Notes: generated from the sequence alone by a model not told the origin. A stretch of 64,000 bases of DNA from Gnomoniopsis sp. IMI 355080 (GCA_027946555.1 JAPEVC010000072.1:62001-126000); one strand, 5' to 3'. Positions 32,454 to 45,795 are shown, counted from the stretch's first letter. Made by a program: numbers and translations.

Positions 32454-35400
32454 CTAGCCCATCCGACGCAAGTTCTCGACGCCAAGACTAGGCACCTCAA
32501 CATCTCGTAGCCCTGGCACGCCCTCATCACGCCGCCGATCAATGAACGAGTTGCACTCGTGCACGACAATACCCCACTCCGCCAGCGCGCGGCCCGAATA
32601 TGTGGCGCGCGCTTTGAAAACACCCACAGGCTCGACTGGCAGTACGATCTGGTGGTCAGCTTCCCAACCTCGCCCAGGGAGGACCTCGAGCCGTATGGTG
32701 CTGTCGTTGGATGGAGACGTCACCATGGGTGTGTCCATTTTCGATTCGACACTCGCTACACGTGTGATTTGGGGCAAATTGAAAACCAATTCCGAGCTCT
32801 GCGACTCCTTGCCCGTGGGAGTCTCCTGATCTGAGTCGGTCTCGGCTCCTTCGAAGGCCGCTGCGTTGCGCGCTCCACTGACCAAGCCCCTCTCTGACGT
32901 GCCAGAGGAGATCCTCTCGGGAAAAGGCATACCTGCGGAGGGAGACGGAAGCTTCCCAACTCCAGAGCATGTCGAGGCAGCACGCGCACTTACTCTGGCC
33001 TGCGCAGGGGCCGGTAAGCGTGGCCTACCCAAGGGGCGCTCACGAGGGAGAGTTGAAAGCATGGTCGAGGCTGCATCGGTCATGTCTGCGTTGGGGTTCC
33101 ACGGGAGCGAGCCAAGCGTAAACTTGAAAACGTATTGCGTGGCTTCGTAAACCGGCACGGAACCAGTCGAGGAGGCATCAGACTCCGTAGAGCTGTGAGA
33201 AACCTTGCCTGGGGGAGGGGGACCAGACCTTTCTGCTGCTGTGGCTCGTCGTGCTTCCGCGAGCTCGTCCTTTGTCGAGCCATTTCGCTTGGCTCCATCC
33301 GGCCCAAAGCCCCCTGGCGTGGTACTCGATGACAAACTCATCAGCTTGCCAAACATTGACCACCTCTTCTTGGTTGCCGGTTCCGTTTGCGACGTCGATG
33401 TGTCGTTATCGCTTTTTTCTACGGGCGCCGAAGGCACAGTGCTGGTCTCATACGAGCCAAAGGTGCTGTTGATGCTGTCGAATCCTGTCTGCAACAAGCC
33501 AGTCTGCGGTGCAGGCTGCTCTGTGCGGATGATCATGAATCTTTTACCTGGTTGAGGGTGGCACGGCGCCGTCGAAGGGGGCAGCTTCCCGGCTGCATCA
33601 GCAGCCTGCTTCACCCAAAGATAGTGCGACCATGTTTGCTTGAGCCTTTCGGAAACGAGGCAGAAAATTTTCCTGTACACACGTCAGCGGTCTAGATACC
33701 ATGGCGAGTCTATGTCTAAAGGCATAAACTTACATATCCAGTTCGCTAGGGCTCCCCTGGTCGCGACATACTCTCCAGCACAGCAGGCGCATGAAATAAG
33801 CTCGAACCATGGGGGTATAGTTGTTGAAGAACTTGTCGAAAACCGGTTCCGAAAGAAGCCAGTCAACACAAAATTTCTCCTTCCTCGCAGAATCGGCGGT
33901 GATGATATCCCAAGCCGAGAAGAGCAACGACAAAATGCGAATTTCCGACATGGTGCTATTAGAATCGAAAAGAATTATGTGAAAAACATTCAGCCAGAAT
34001 TCCCAGTCCATATGGTCAGTCATCTTTTTTGATTTGCGCTCTGAATCAGTATAACCAGTATAAGTATCCAATACTAGGAGCACCTCGGAGAAAAAGTCGA
34101 TCAAGACCAGAGTAGAAGCCTGCTTGAAAGCAGGCGTCTTTCTAGTCGCGGCTTTCAGTATCAACATGAAAGAGGTGGCAAACGTGTCTCTCGCAGTTTC
34201 TGTTAGCCCACCAACAGAGCCCTTCGCTAGCATGTCTTTCAACAGAACAATGAGTCGGTTCTCGTCCATGCCCCTGAGGAGGTTATTGGGAGGCAATTGG
34301 GCAAGGGCTGCAGCCATGGCATCGACACCATTGGTTGGATCCATGATCTGCGGTCCCATCATGCTCTCGAAAGCAGCCTGGCGGTGGTGAATTGTGGAAT
34401 CGAGCACACTTAGGAGTTGAGCGTGAATCAGCGCGAAACCAGGCGCTTTGGCCTTGCTGGTCAGAGCCATGTCCGCAGGGATAAATTCCTCCATGAGTAT
34501 GTAGTAGTACTTGGTGAAGATGAAGAAGAGGTCGGAGTCCGCACCTCGCCATCTTGAGACCCAGGGCCCATGCCAGTGAATCTTGGCAGCGATAAGGGAC
34601 AGTTTAGTGGTGAGCCGCAGGTTATCCGTCATCGTTTTGACTGACGTCCAGCCCAGTCTCGACAACGTTGGTGGGAACATGGACAAGATATCCTCACTGT
34701 CGCCTTTGCTTCTTCTCGGCAAGCCGAAGTCATCGGCAACCCGTCTCAGTAAGTCCGGTGTGAGACCCCAGAGCCTAACGAGGACCTCAGCAATACCCGG
34801 GACAAAGAAGAAGGCGTACGCGCAAGCCTTGCCGCAGAAGGTGACCAGTGACGCAGGCGCATGTCTGCTTGACATTTTCTCGACCACGATTCCTACCTGC
34901 GCGAGCAAGTTGTTGACAAACATGGTCCTAACATTGTGCTCGGCAGACTCAGCTATGAAGTCTGTTGAATCCCTGGCCTTGGTACGGCCCCGACTGACCT
35001 CGTGTGAACTTCTCTGTTTCAATGGCTGAAAGCAAGGAGTGCACAGTCTCCACTCTGGCCTCATCATGATATTTGTGATGAGTTCGAGGAGGCCTGGACG
35101 GTCGACTCCTGAGACAGGCTGCAAGCCATGAGACGCATCCTTTGCCTGGATACTTGCAAAAGTGGTCGCAGGGAGTCCAGTGTCCTTTTTAGGCCCAGTA
35201 CCTTCCAGCAATTCCAGGAGGCCGTTCCACCACTTGTGCAAGATCGTGGTCCGCCGATCGACATTTTCAAAGGAAAGCGCGCTGCCGTCTGCCGAGGATT
35301 GCGCACCAGAATTTCGGAAGAAAGGTATCAACGTATTTCTAGCGATGAGGATCCTTTGGGATGTCGTAGTCTTGGTGAGAAAAATGGCATATTCCGAGTC

Positions 35401-36531
35401 CAGTCTACGGAACGTTCCCCAAAGGGGGTCGCGCTGGGGTTGCGCCTTTGGTGCAGCCACAGTCTCCGAACATTGCGATGGCTCCGTTACACCTGTACTG
35501 ACTGTCCCTCCGGTGTTTGAATCCGAGTGTGAAGAGGCATTCGTCTGCGATGAGAGGCGGTGATCAACATTTTCAGATGCCGGTTTGGTTGACGCTGCTG
35601 GCGAAACGGTCTCGCATTTCGGTAACGGTGCTGGGGATGGCACAGTCAAGGTGACACCGGCTTTCACTGTTCCTGGGGTGGTCGATTTCGGCTGCTTCAT
35701 CTTGCCCAAGTAGGTGCTGGCCCTGTTCAAGGCCCGGCTCGTGCCACTTTTCCCATTTGGTGGTGATTCAGCGGTAGCATTCTTCTCCTTGTCACCAACG
35801 CTGTCCGCTGTGTTCTTTCTCCTTGTGAGCTTGCGTGGTGACAGCATGGAGGTTTCTTTCTTGGCAACGTCCGCTTTCTGCCCACCCTCAAGTCCCTTCA
35901 AGGCCTCTAGTCTCTCAGCTTCGGTGTCCCGCTTAGGAGATGGTGACCTCGACCCCCACGACTTCTTGGCATAATCGGCAAATGAAGACGACTTGAACGA
36001 GCGTGACCGATTTCTCGTGCTATAATCTGGTCGCTCGGGAGCAGCCTCCCCTTTCGAGACAGTCAATTCATTCTTGTCTGTCTCCGTTTTCTTGTCTTTC
36101 CTCAGCACGGCAGCCTTGTCCTTTTGTCCAGCATCAGTCGTCCTGCTCGGCAGCCATGACTTTGGCCGGCCGACAAGTGATTTGGACCGGCTCTTGCTCA
36201 GAGGACGTTGTGGAGTCGACATAGGCTCGGGGGGAAGCTGTGGCTTCGGGAGACTCGCCGGGTCCTCATTCGTGACTTCGACCTTTGGCAATTTCAACTC
36301 GAGCGTGTTTGTTGGCAAGTCGAAGCCAAAATTGAAAGATGGAAAGTCGTTGGCGATGCCGGGATTTTCTGCGCCACTCGGCGAGGCCACGGGGGCAGCA
36401 CTGTTGAGGTCGATTGATGAGCTGAGACTCGGCGAAGACTTGGTCAGCGGAGTGGAGTCTAGGAATAGATCGGGCGAGGAGTGAGAGCGGTGGACAGCCG
36501 GGGCGGCCATCGTCGGAGCTGGAGTATTCAT
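32454..36531 (-). CDS. DUF1765 domain-containing protein
   Basis: Very large fungal protein of unknown function. Two exons: 33734-36531 and 32454-33672 (61-nt intron with a CTGAC branch point), giving 1338 aa from the first ATG (MNTPAPTMAAP). The N-terminal third is disordered, Ser/Pro/Lys-rich, with many basic patches (RSRSFKSSSFADYAKKSW, KLTRRKNTADS). From about residue 380 a helical region begins (LWGTFRRLDSEYAIFLTKTT) and carries the DUF1765 region (LSLLFSAWDIITADSARKE, FNNYTPMVRAYFMRLLCWRV) up to and across the splice junction (DLKIF-like join LDMKIFCLV). The tail ends with a folded piece around GRALAEWGIVVHECNSFIDRRR. The frame is open further 5' from a TTG, next to an acceptor-like AAACACAG, so an extra 5' exon is possible. 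Confidence 0.85.
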
Positions 36532-38078
36532 CTCATGGCCGAAAAATGAAGACTGCTTTGCTGCAAGCAGCTGCGCGAGGGGTGTCTGTGTTTGAAAAGA
36601 CAAGGATACACAATGCGCTCTCGGTGGATCAGCTGCAACTGACAGACAAGTCTTGAATTCGTCAGGCCTGTGGTTCCACCGCTTATGGCCGCGAGCCGGA
36701 AGGGCAGCAGATATTGCCAGACTCTCCTGCAGCGGTCCTAGTCTGGGATGTTCTCTCGCTTGCTGACGTTGAAGCTGTAGTGGAGCTCTTCACCTCATCC
36801 CGGGGTTTCTTTTGAGAGAAAAAGAGAGAAGGGTGTGTGTATGCGGATCGTGCGTCGGAGTGGGTGACTTCCTGAGCCCCTGGCCGGTGGTGTTGCAAGA
36901 TGGCGGACTCCTGATAGTAACGCGTTCCCGTCACGGATGTCGAAGTACTGGTGGGCGGGTACCTGATAAGCAGCTGTGGCACAGGCAGAAGAGCGACAAC
37001 AAGATGCGGGCAGGTGTAGGTAAGCTGTTGAAAAAGGGTGTCGTCGAAGGTCTAGTCAAAGACTTCGAGAAGGAATTGGAGGATGGATCTAAAACGTGGT
37101 GGTCCCGGCGTAGACGACCTTGGAAGATGAAGAGGGCTTGCAACCAAGTGTACCTCTGTACCTAGGTAGGATTCTCTAGGATTCTCTTGGCCTCCTATCC
37201 CGGGAGCGCCTGTCCGAGAGCCCATGAGGGCCCTGTCCGCCCTGTTCTACCTGTCTTGTGTTGCCGCCTGCCCAGTGGATCCACCGGAACTTCCAAGACA
37301 TGCCGCGCTCGCGTGGGGAAGGGGGGTCGCCATAGAAACTGCACATTGGGGGCAATCCGAGATTGGTGGCAAGGCGGATTCTGTGGTGACGGTGATGATG
37401 ACGGTGAGGCTATGATGCTCAAAATTGATAAAAGTCAATTCAAGTTGCGGCGAACATTGGTACGAGTAATACAAAAGCAAACTGCATTTTGACACGATCC
37501 GGCCCGCCCTGGAAGAGCCTACCGCCTTACAAAGAAGTATCTTGGTACTGTGAGTTACTATCTCTATTTGCTTTCTTTCTTTTCTTCTTTTTCTTTTCTC
37601 TTCGTTGGCTTACAAGTCTATCCCCTTTGCACACACATACGAAATCTTATTACTGCCTGGCTGCGTGTTGATCACAACGACAAAGCCACAAGCAAGGTAT
37701 GTACAGTATTCCGTACATACCTAGTATGATAGTCTGCTGGACGAAATGAGCAGAGGAAGAACAGGCTGGTCTGCGCCGATGCACAGGCGTTTCGGAATAA
37801 GGCAACAAAATGCCAACGTGGAGCCCGTTGCAGATGATCGACACGCACAAAGTCGCCCACTGACGGCCCGGGCGGGCGAACCGGCAGCGCGGACTGGGTT
37901 TACAGCTATGTAGAAAACTCAACACGTTGATTGCTTGTGGAGCACATCGACACCACCGAAATAGACTATGGGTAAGTTCCGGTGTTGCAACAGACCACCT
38001 CGCCCCAACATCATTGGACAACATACACTACATCCAATCGCCTCCATCGCCCCTGGCCTAGCACATGGCGCACTTGCG

Positions 38079-38094
38079 TTTTTTTTTTTTTTTT
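38079..38094. repeat. Poly-T homopolymer (16 nt)
   Basis: Uninterrupted run of 16 T in the gene-poor region. Confidence 0.9.
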
Positions 38095-39265
38095 GCCAGT
38101 CCGCCAGTGTTCGTCTTACACAATCCGCCAACTGTTTTGGATTCTGGTACGAGGCGAGGCGAGGAGTAGGAGTAGGGTACCACCGGACAGTTAACGAGCA
38201 GCGGAGCCGGATTTCGGGACACAAATTATTCAGGAGTGTCCGAGTTGTAGCACACCGTTTGGGGAGGGCGGGTGATTGGCCAGCGGTGAGGGTCTGCCAG
38301 ATTTGATGTTGGACAAGATTGCTTCCAAAGTTCTCCCAGATAAGGCACTTCACCATTATTATTCCGTACTTCTGACCGCAACAGGTAGCTCTGGCGCAGG
38401 TATCGGATGTTCAGAAATGAGACGAACAGCTGCGATAGAGGACGGATCCCCAATGTTGACGCCATAGTCCAGTAGTGTGCGTGACATGATATATGTCCGG
38501 GCAAGCCACAGAATATCGTCAACTAGTCCCATCCATTTTGAGGGAAGTCATCAAGAGAGTCAATCGACAGAACGAAAATAAAGAAAATTAGAAAGAAATC
38601 GGACCTATTCTTGCGCACAGACACTAGGCTATTCTTGTGTGCATCCAGCACGAGTAACGCTCTTTGAACTTTTCGACGGCAGTCTCTCTCTTTCTCCAGC
38701 CTGCTTAATCTTGCAGTCGACGGACTCTTGAAAGTCCCGACAGCTGAGTTGTAGTCCGTCCAGTGGTGATGTGTTGGCTCTGCAGACGCCTTGGCTTGCA
38801 AGTCTTTGCGCCAAAATAGACCGATTCGAGCGAGATTGGCGGCGGAGACTGGGAGGCAACTGGCCAAAGCAGCTATATTCATTACCTGCTTCATTCTTTT
38901 TTTATTTTTTTTACTTTCGCTCCTTCGTACTGACATGTCTTGTTTCTTTTCGATGCGCGACATGCTGTCAATATCCGAATTGACGTTGAGTTGCACACGG
39001 TACTTACCTGGGTACCTTGGAAGCAAAGAAGCATCGAGGGCGCCACACCCGAGGGGTCTGCTCATAGGATCATGCCACTACTTACCAAGGTAGGTAAGCA
39101 TGCGGCAGCTAATGCCGGTAGGTAGGCTTATATGATGGACAGTCAAATGCAGAGGCTCATTGGCCTGACAAGAAAGTGCTGTCACTTTGACACAAGACTA
39201 TCTCACCAGTGGCCCAAGAAGGTGACTCCGCATCGCGGTACATCACTGTCACTCACCATTGGTTG

Positions 39266-39277
39266 CCCCCCCCCCCC
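39266..39277. repeat. Poly-C homopolymer (12 nt)
   Basis: Uninterrupted run of 12 C in the gene-poor region. Confidence 0.9.
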
Positions 39278-40157
39278 GTGTGTGGCTGAATGCCCATGCT
39301 TGTTTCATCAGACTTAAAATCTCAGGGTGACGGGAAAAGGCCGCAACAGGCCTTTTAGAAACCGCTACATCAATGATGATAGAGAAAATGGAACGCCCAT
39401 GGGATAAGTAGCGTTTATGAGAGTGGCAGGAACCGACCCTTGGACCCGTCTCATACGGAACAAGAGCGTATCAGCGGCGAACATTGGCAAGGAATAAAAT
39501 AGGGCAAGCAAATAAGGAACCCTGAGTATATCACGAGCGACTCCGCATACTTTTGGAGACGGTGCGAGTGGTGATGTTCAAAAACCACCTACTCAGCTAC
39601 TTAGGCAGGTAATATCGTACAGGGTGTTCTACTACCACCGTTGCCACCTATGGACCATGATTGGTTATATTGCTCCCAACTACAACGGCACGTTTTATAC
39701 ACATCTCAAGCGCTGTTTCTGGGCGTGGCCGGGCTCTTGCGCAGAGCTGTTCTCGACCATCGCCTTGCGAGTGGACATACTATGCTGGTCGAGGGGAAAA
39801 AAGTCCAAGTGGGCCTGATTAGCTCATTCACATTCTCATCTCATTCCACGTCTCCAGCTCCAGCAACAGAAAGCGATAGATAGGACATAAACCCCAAACC
39901 ATTCGGTAAACGGGAGAGAGGTAAGATTGATCGAGTATCGAAGCCGCTCCGAGCCATGCATGCTATGCTAAATGCTTTCTGACAAAGAAGACACCTTTCC
40001 AAAAAAAGAAAAGGCGAGGGTATGCCCATACGCGCACTAATCACATCAATTTTTTCTTTTCCTTTTTCCAAAACGTCCAGTCAAATCAATTGCTTGATCC
40101 TATGCTCAACTGATTCCTCTTTCGCATCGCAAACGAAGCGCCAGCCCGCATCTTCCA

Positions 40158-43100
40158 TTAGAAAGCCTGACCCTGGTAGTGTGGCATGGGTCCTCGTGGC
40201 GTGCCAGGATTACCAGGCTGCATCGCATATTGGCCTGGTGGCGGTACCTGGACCTGTCTATTGAAGCCTTGACCAGGGCCTGGAGAAGCCATACGACCGG
40301 GACCTGGAGACGCCATTCTCATCTGTCCCATTCCAGGGCCGGGAGACGCCATTCTCATGGGACCAACTCCTGGGCCTGGAGATGCCATCCTCATTGGGCC
40401 AGCGCCAGGACCCGGGCTGTTCACCCGCATCGGTGCTCCGGGACCCGGGCTCTGCTGTCTCATGGGCTGACCATAGCCAGGACTTGGGTGCCCGTAGCCA
40501 GGACTGGGCCCGCCAAAGCCGGGGCTGGGCTGACCGAAGCCCGGGCTCTGAGGAGCATATTGACCACCCCCGTGCATCGGAGGAGGGCTCATGAACCTGG
40601 GGCCAGGGCTCTGTGCTCGAGGGCCCATGGGGTTAATGGGTCCCATTCCGCCGGGCAACCCCACGGGAGGAGGAGAAAGCGTCGCGGAGCGAGGTGGGCC
40701 AGGAGAAGGAAAGCCATTACCTCGGCCCATAGCCATGCCCTGCATACCCATGCTCTGCATACCCACACTTCCACCATAAGTTGACGGCGCTGGCGGACCC
40801 ATACCCATGTGGTTGAGATTTCCTACGCTCATGTTTGAGGCAGCTCCGTACATTTGTTGCTGAGCGTATTGTTGCTGCTGTTGTGCATATTGTTGTTGTT
40901 GCTGCCTCTGATTGATAGCGTGCTGGACAGACTGAGAGTTGTACCCCTTCATCTGAGCCTTTTCTCTCTCACGGGCTTCGATCGCTCCAACCAAGCCAGG
41001 CCCCTGACCCTGAGGTGCAGCCCCATTGCTAGTTGCCAACCCGATCAAAGGCGTCCCGGTAGCTCGTGCAACTTGTTCTTGCTCGCGGGCAGACAGTGTA
41101 GAGCTTACTGCTCCAGTGCCACTAGCACCCAATAAATAGGTTGAGTCCTGGGAGTTGCGACGCTGTAGCAGATCTGCACTGGTCGCCCTCGAATGCCTCC
41201 TGGTCAAATAGTCCTGACTTCCGGACCGCTTCAAATTCGGCGAGCCTGTTTGAGCAAGCGCGTTGCCAGAAGGAGTCCGTCTGTGCGCATACGGTTGATT
41301 TGAAGCAGCAGCAGCTCTTTGTTGCACAAACTCCTCGGGTGTCAAAGCACCTTGACCTCCACCGCCGATGGCAACGCCGGGTTGCCAAGCGATACTACGG
41401 CGCTTCAGAGTATCCTCAGAATCCGATCGGTAATGGCCAATTTCACCTGCACTAGGAGTGATGTTCGCGCTGGGAGTCATGACTGTGGGTTTGCGTGCAC
41501 CTCCCGGAGAATAAGGTCTCAGTGGTTGTGTCGCTGGTGGATTGGGCGGTGCCCAGGGCCCGCGGCCCTGGTTCCGTGGATGTGCTAGGTTGAGTGTCGG
41601 ACCAAAGTCCATGTTAGGCATCTCAATATGGGACCCTGCGTCGGATTCAGCCTTGTCGCCCACAGTCTTCAACACTCCAGCACGTGGCCGCTCCATTGAC
41701 TCTTGAGTCTCGCTGGACTTCCTCGTGCTAGCATAGTCCGGGCTAGCTGTGGAAGCATCGTCATAATTGCTGCTGGCCTCACTCCTCATAGTCATCTGAC
41801 GCTGCCTTTGCCGTTGTTGATCGTAGTAATCATGCGGTCTTTGCATCTCTGGCGAGTCAATCAACTGAAAAGCAGCTTCGTCCTGAATAGGATCACGATG
41901 ATTACCCGGCGTTGGTCCGCTGCCTGTCGAACTCGTCGGCGACTGGAGACTGTCATTACGCTGAGGCAAAGGCTTTCTTTGAATTGACGGTGATCGTGTC
42001 TGTAATGTGGGTACAGCCTTCCGCTGTACTCCAGGGGGAGGAGTCTTGCGAGAGTTGGGAGGCGGCCCGTTGTTTCCAGCTCCCTGATAAGGCTGGTAAG
42101 AATTTGGCGGCCCCATCGGGCCTGGGGACGGACGTCGCTCCTCGCCATATGGCCCTGGCGGTGGCGCGCCGCGACCACGGCCGTAACCTGGAGGCGGAGG
42201 CCCTCGGGACCCTTGAGGACCGTGGGGCGGAGGGGTGGGCGCACCACCACGACCACCATAGGCCACTGGACCACCAGGAGGATATTGGCCCCTACCGCCC
42301 TGTGGGCCCCCTGGCGGATAAGGACTCGTGACTGGAGGGCGCCGTCCCTCACCTTGATGAGGGCCATGCTGCCCTTGGGGCTGATTCATAGGTGATACCG
42401 ACCTCTTTTGCTCGAGACTCATCTGGGGAGGTGGCAACCCTGGAGAGCGAGGAGGCGCCGTGTTATTGGCAGGTGTCAAAGCTTGACGCGATCCATTCAC
42501 ATTAGCAGAGATTCCCAGCGGATATGCGTTGGCGTTGGTATGTACCGCTTGATCCCGAGGGTCTGTTTGACCCGATGTGGAATTAGTGCTGTCCTCTCCA
42601 CTATGTCTCTCAGCATTTCCTTCCATCAAGGCTGGGTCAGTGTTAGTGTCTAGGGCCATGCCGAGCTGTTGTAGAGTCGCCATGGATAGACGGCTGGTAG
42701 CCCTCCGAAGTTCGGGGGAGTGGTAAGCCCTCTCAGGACGCTGAGGACGCGCCGTCCGAGCATGTGCAAAAGCTGGAGGTGCTTGCACCGGCTCTGGACT
42801 TTGCAATCTGTTGATGTCCTGCAGTTCCTGGATCGGCGGTGTTGATGCCGAATAGTCATCTTCTGAACTGACTCTCTCAGGTGTCGAGGCGAGATCGTTC
42901 GCGAATCTAACAGGTGTCTGGCCTCTGGATGGCATGGCGCCTGCATTTCGCTCATCGTTCAGGTGTGGCGCAAAGCCATCTAAGCCGTTTGGCCGAGCTC
43001 CAATGTCTGAGCTATTACGCTGGTGACCCTTAACATCAGCCATGGCAGGGCGTATTCTGTCACCTGGAGGAGCAGAGTCCGTTCGGGGCCCAGGCGTTCC

Positions 43101-44802
43101 CAGTGAAAATGAGCGAGAGGTGCGTGTGGCGGGTGGCGCTTCTGTGAAGCCCACGCGCGCCCTAGTACCGCCATTGGGCGGCGAAGGCCCGATGCTAATG
43201 CGTTTGCTTCTGCGGCTTTCACTGCGTCCTTGTGTCATGGGCTTGTCCTCCGTAGCATTCATTCTCTGTCCAGTCAACTCCTTCAACTTCTTTTTCCAAT
43301 CTCTTTCGGCCCAGGAGGAGCTTCCCTCGGCGAGGATCAGAGTGGTTACATCGAGGATTTCCAGATATCCGTATCTTCTGTGCTTGGGCATGGCAAACAT
43401 GAGCGACCTCGAGTCCAATACACTTGCAACAAGTCGCCCAGGTCGGCCGTACAAGCCAAAAGTATCCCAGGTGGGAAAGAGGAAGCGCAATAGCATCTCG
43501 AATCCGGTAACAGCTGGAGGCACCTCGGGCATAATAAAGATGAAGCCTTCGGTGGATGAAGGTGGGTCGGAATGGATGGTGATGTTTCCTTCTATTTTGA
43601 TCAATGTCGAGGCGTCAATCAAAGACTTTGCTTGTGGGTAAATGGCGTAGCACGAGTATGCGTCGGTTATGGAGGCGATGGGCTTGGCTTTCTTCTGCTT
43701 TTTCCCGTCCTTCTTCGTGTCGTAGAACTTGATGTCGCCCTTGAGTAGCGGTGGCTTCGAGTGATCATAGGGCGACTTCTTTCTCAGCTCCTTCTGCAGC
43801 TTCTGGTATTCTTTCTCATCTGGTGGCGTGATGACGCACCAGCAGCGACGCCATGGGACACCAGCTCCGAAACGCACCCTGACCCACGCTTCTGTCTTGA
43901 ATTTGGCCCTGTCCATGATGACATTAATGTTGTTTACGGTCTTGCCCTTGCCGGCTATCAGCGCACCCGTATACGCCTCTTGCAGTGTGGAGTGCTCGAA
44001 CATGGATAACCGAATGCCGGCGGTCCATTGGAGGAGGGAATGATGTGAGTTGAAATGCAAGAGATATCTATTCCTGCCCGCCGTCGATATGCTGAGGATG
44101 TTCTGCAATGGTTGCTCATCGTTGGACCTAGTCGGCAATGATTCAATCTGCAGGGCATGTCAGCTACCACCAGTGCGCCACCTCGTGCTTCTTTTCGTTC
44201 GGGATTTTAATTACCATCTTGATCGAGGCATCCGTCAAGTTGATGAATTTTGGCAGCACTTCTCCGTCCTCGCCTGCTGCATCTAGCTCTGCGGCATCCC
44301 ATAGCGACAAAACTGTGCCCACAAGTTGGGCAAAGCACTCGGTCCAAGTTCTGTCTGGGTTGGGTCGGCCATCTGTGGTACAACAGTTAGATCAGTCCGG
44401 GCGACGAGTTTCTGTTCAAATGCACATACGTGTATTTTGATCGTCAAGCTTGAGGAAGTACCCCTCCTGATAGAGTTTGTTGGAGTGGCTGTTGAGAAAG
44501 GTGAAGATGGGCTGCAGCTCCGGAATAGTGTCGTCACCAACATCCATGACGGGCGGCTGGAAGGTCTGCACTATGGACAGCGGGCGGCCAGAGTTGCTTC
44601 GATTTCGACCTTTGGTGATGTCGATGGGGCTGTTGGCGATAGGGGTGTCTATCGGCGAATCAGAGCCAAAGTGATGGATCGGAGGCACTGACGTCTGGAC
44701 GGATATAGGGGTGATGTTGCGTTGTGCAGGCGCTTGGAACGGATTATCGTGAGGAGGCGATGAGCCGGGCGAGTCTTTGCTATGCCCAGAAAGCTGGGAC
44801 AT
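40158..44802 (-). CDS. CAF120: CAF120-like PH-domain protein (CCR4-NOT associated)
   Basis: Large fungal protein of the Caf120/Skg3 type. In yeast it associates with the CCR4-NOT complex, which controls mRNA decay and transcription. Three exons: 44430-44802, 44215-44372, 40158-44147 (introns 57 and 67 nt), giving 1506 aa. A Pro/Ser-rich N-terminus leads into a PH domain (about 108-250: EGYFLKLDDQN, TWTECFAQLVGTVLSLWD, NRYLLHFNSHHSLLQWTAGI). A second conserved PH-like region follows (VRFGAGVPWRRCWCVITPPD to WDTFGLYGRPGRL). From about residue 490 on it is low complexity: Pro/Gly-rich (HGPQGSRGPPPPGYGRGRG), a poly-Gln patch, then tandem SPGPG repeats at the C-terminus. The role in this fungus is inferred from the family. 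Confidence 0.9.
40264..40552. repeat. Tandem SPGPG / PSPGYG-coding repeats
   Basis: Two adjoining arrays inside the CAF120-like gene. Several units of about 30-36 nt encode PMRMASPGPG-type decapeptides (40264-40470), and 18-21-nt units encode PSPGFGG/PSPGYGH (40462-40552). Units differ mainly at third positions, so the array is not brand new. Confidence 0.75.
40851..40915. repeat. Poly-Gln coding tract
   Basis: CAA/CAG-rich coding stretch (read on the minus strand) giving QQQQQYAQQQQQYAQQQ in the CAF120-like protein. Mixed codons, so relatively stable. Confidence 0.85.
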
Positions 44803-45795
44803 AAACGAGAGGACTGGAGATTATTCGCACGTCGTCAGCGTCAGCTAGGGTGACGAAGGAATCGCGGTCGCTCAAAGTCGGACAGGGGGGGTTGAGACCG
44901 TAAGATGACTGTGGAGGATGAATAGAGTGACCGGAAGGATCCCGGAAAAGGGAGGTAATTCCGTACAGTAGCACACCGAGGATGTGCCCAGGGAGGGGGG
45001 TCAAATTGCAAAGATTCTCAACTGAGCACGGTCGATCGGCTGCAAGCTGCAAGACCGAAGAAGAAGAAAAGTGTAAAGAAAACAACAAAAAATGAAATGA
45101 GGCGATCGTAAGGGGGAGAACCATAGTAAAAGGAAGCTAATGGGGGAACGCATACCTCGACTTCGACCCATTTTAATTCTCCTAGCAGGATCCCTTTATT
45201 GCGGTTGCGCGGCGTCGCCCTTCTTTACCAGCACACTTCCCCTTAGTCTGAGGACGAAGAATGGTGTCAGCCGTTTCTCCCGTCCAGGCGCATTGAATAT
45301 TAGACTGTCTCTGTCTGGAAAGGGTCTTGGCTGCGCCAGGGACGATCAATACGTCAATAGGCGGGCTATGCTGTGCTGCCGTGGATTTTGGCTGGCCCAC
45401 CACGGAAATGGAAGAGGCGTTGGCTGGCTGCACCAAGTGCTGCTGTAAGACGACGATCCGTACAACACAAAGACAACTCACCCACACAACAGGTCCAACC
45501 CACTCCACGGGCGACAGGTCCGAAAGCCAAAGAATCAGAAGGATTCAGAGAAATGCGCCGGCGCTGCTGTGGTTAAAAGGGTGAGTTGAACGCAACGAGC
45601 TGCAAACGAACAAGAAGTCGTACGCGTCCTGCGGTTCCGTGTACTGCCTGCTCGTCTGGTGGATTAGGTCGGATGCGACTGTGTCTGCTCACTAGACTCG
45701 AGTCGGTCAGGCGACTGTGCATTCCACAGGAGGACGCAACAAGTCGGCTGCGCAAGGCTCGACGGTGGGTCGCGACTATAGTTAGTAGTAGTATT

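Larger units (their letters stand above)
36532..40157. other. 3.6-kb gene-poor region
   Basis: No supportable gene. It contains a 16-nt poly-T, a 12-nt poly-C, CCTAGGTAGG-type motifs (37161, 39083-39125) and several isolated consensus splice donors. A 180-codon minus-strand frame (38523-39065) and a 63-codon plus-strand frame with a signal-like start (37224) have no family support. Part may be the 5' leader of the DUF1765 gene and the 3' flank of CAF120. Confidence 0.5.

Noticed and set aside
38523..39065. 180-codon minus-strand frame starting with ATG
   Set aside because: No domain; odd mix of Lys-rich and Phe/Ile-rich stretches arising from T-rich DNA. Treated as chance.
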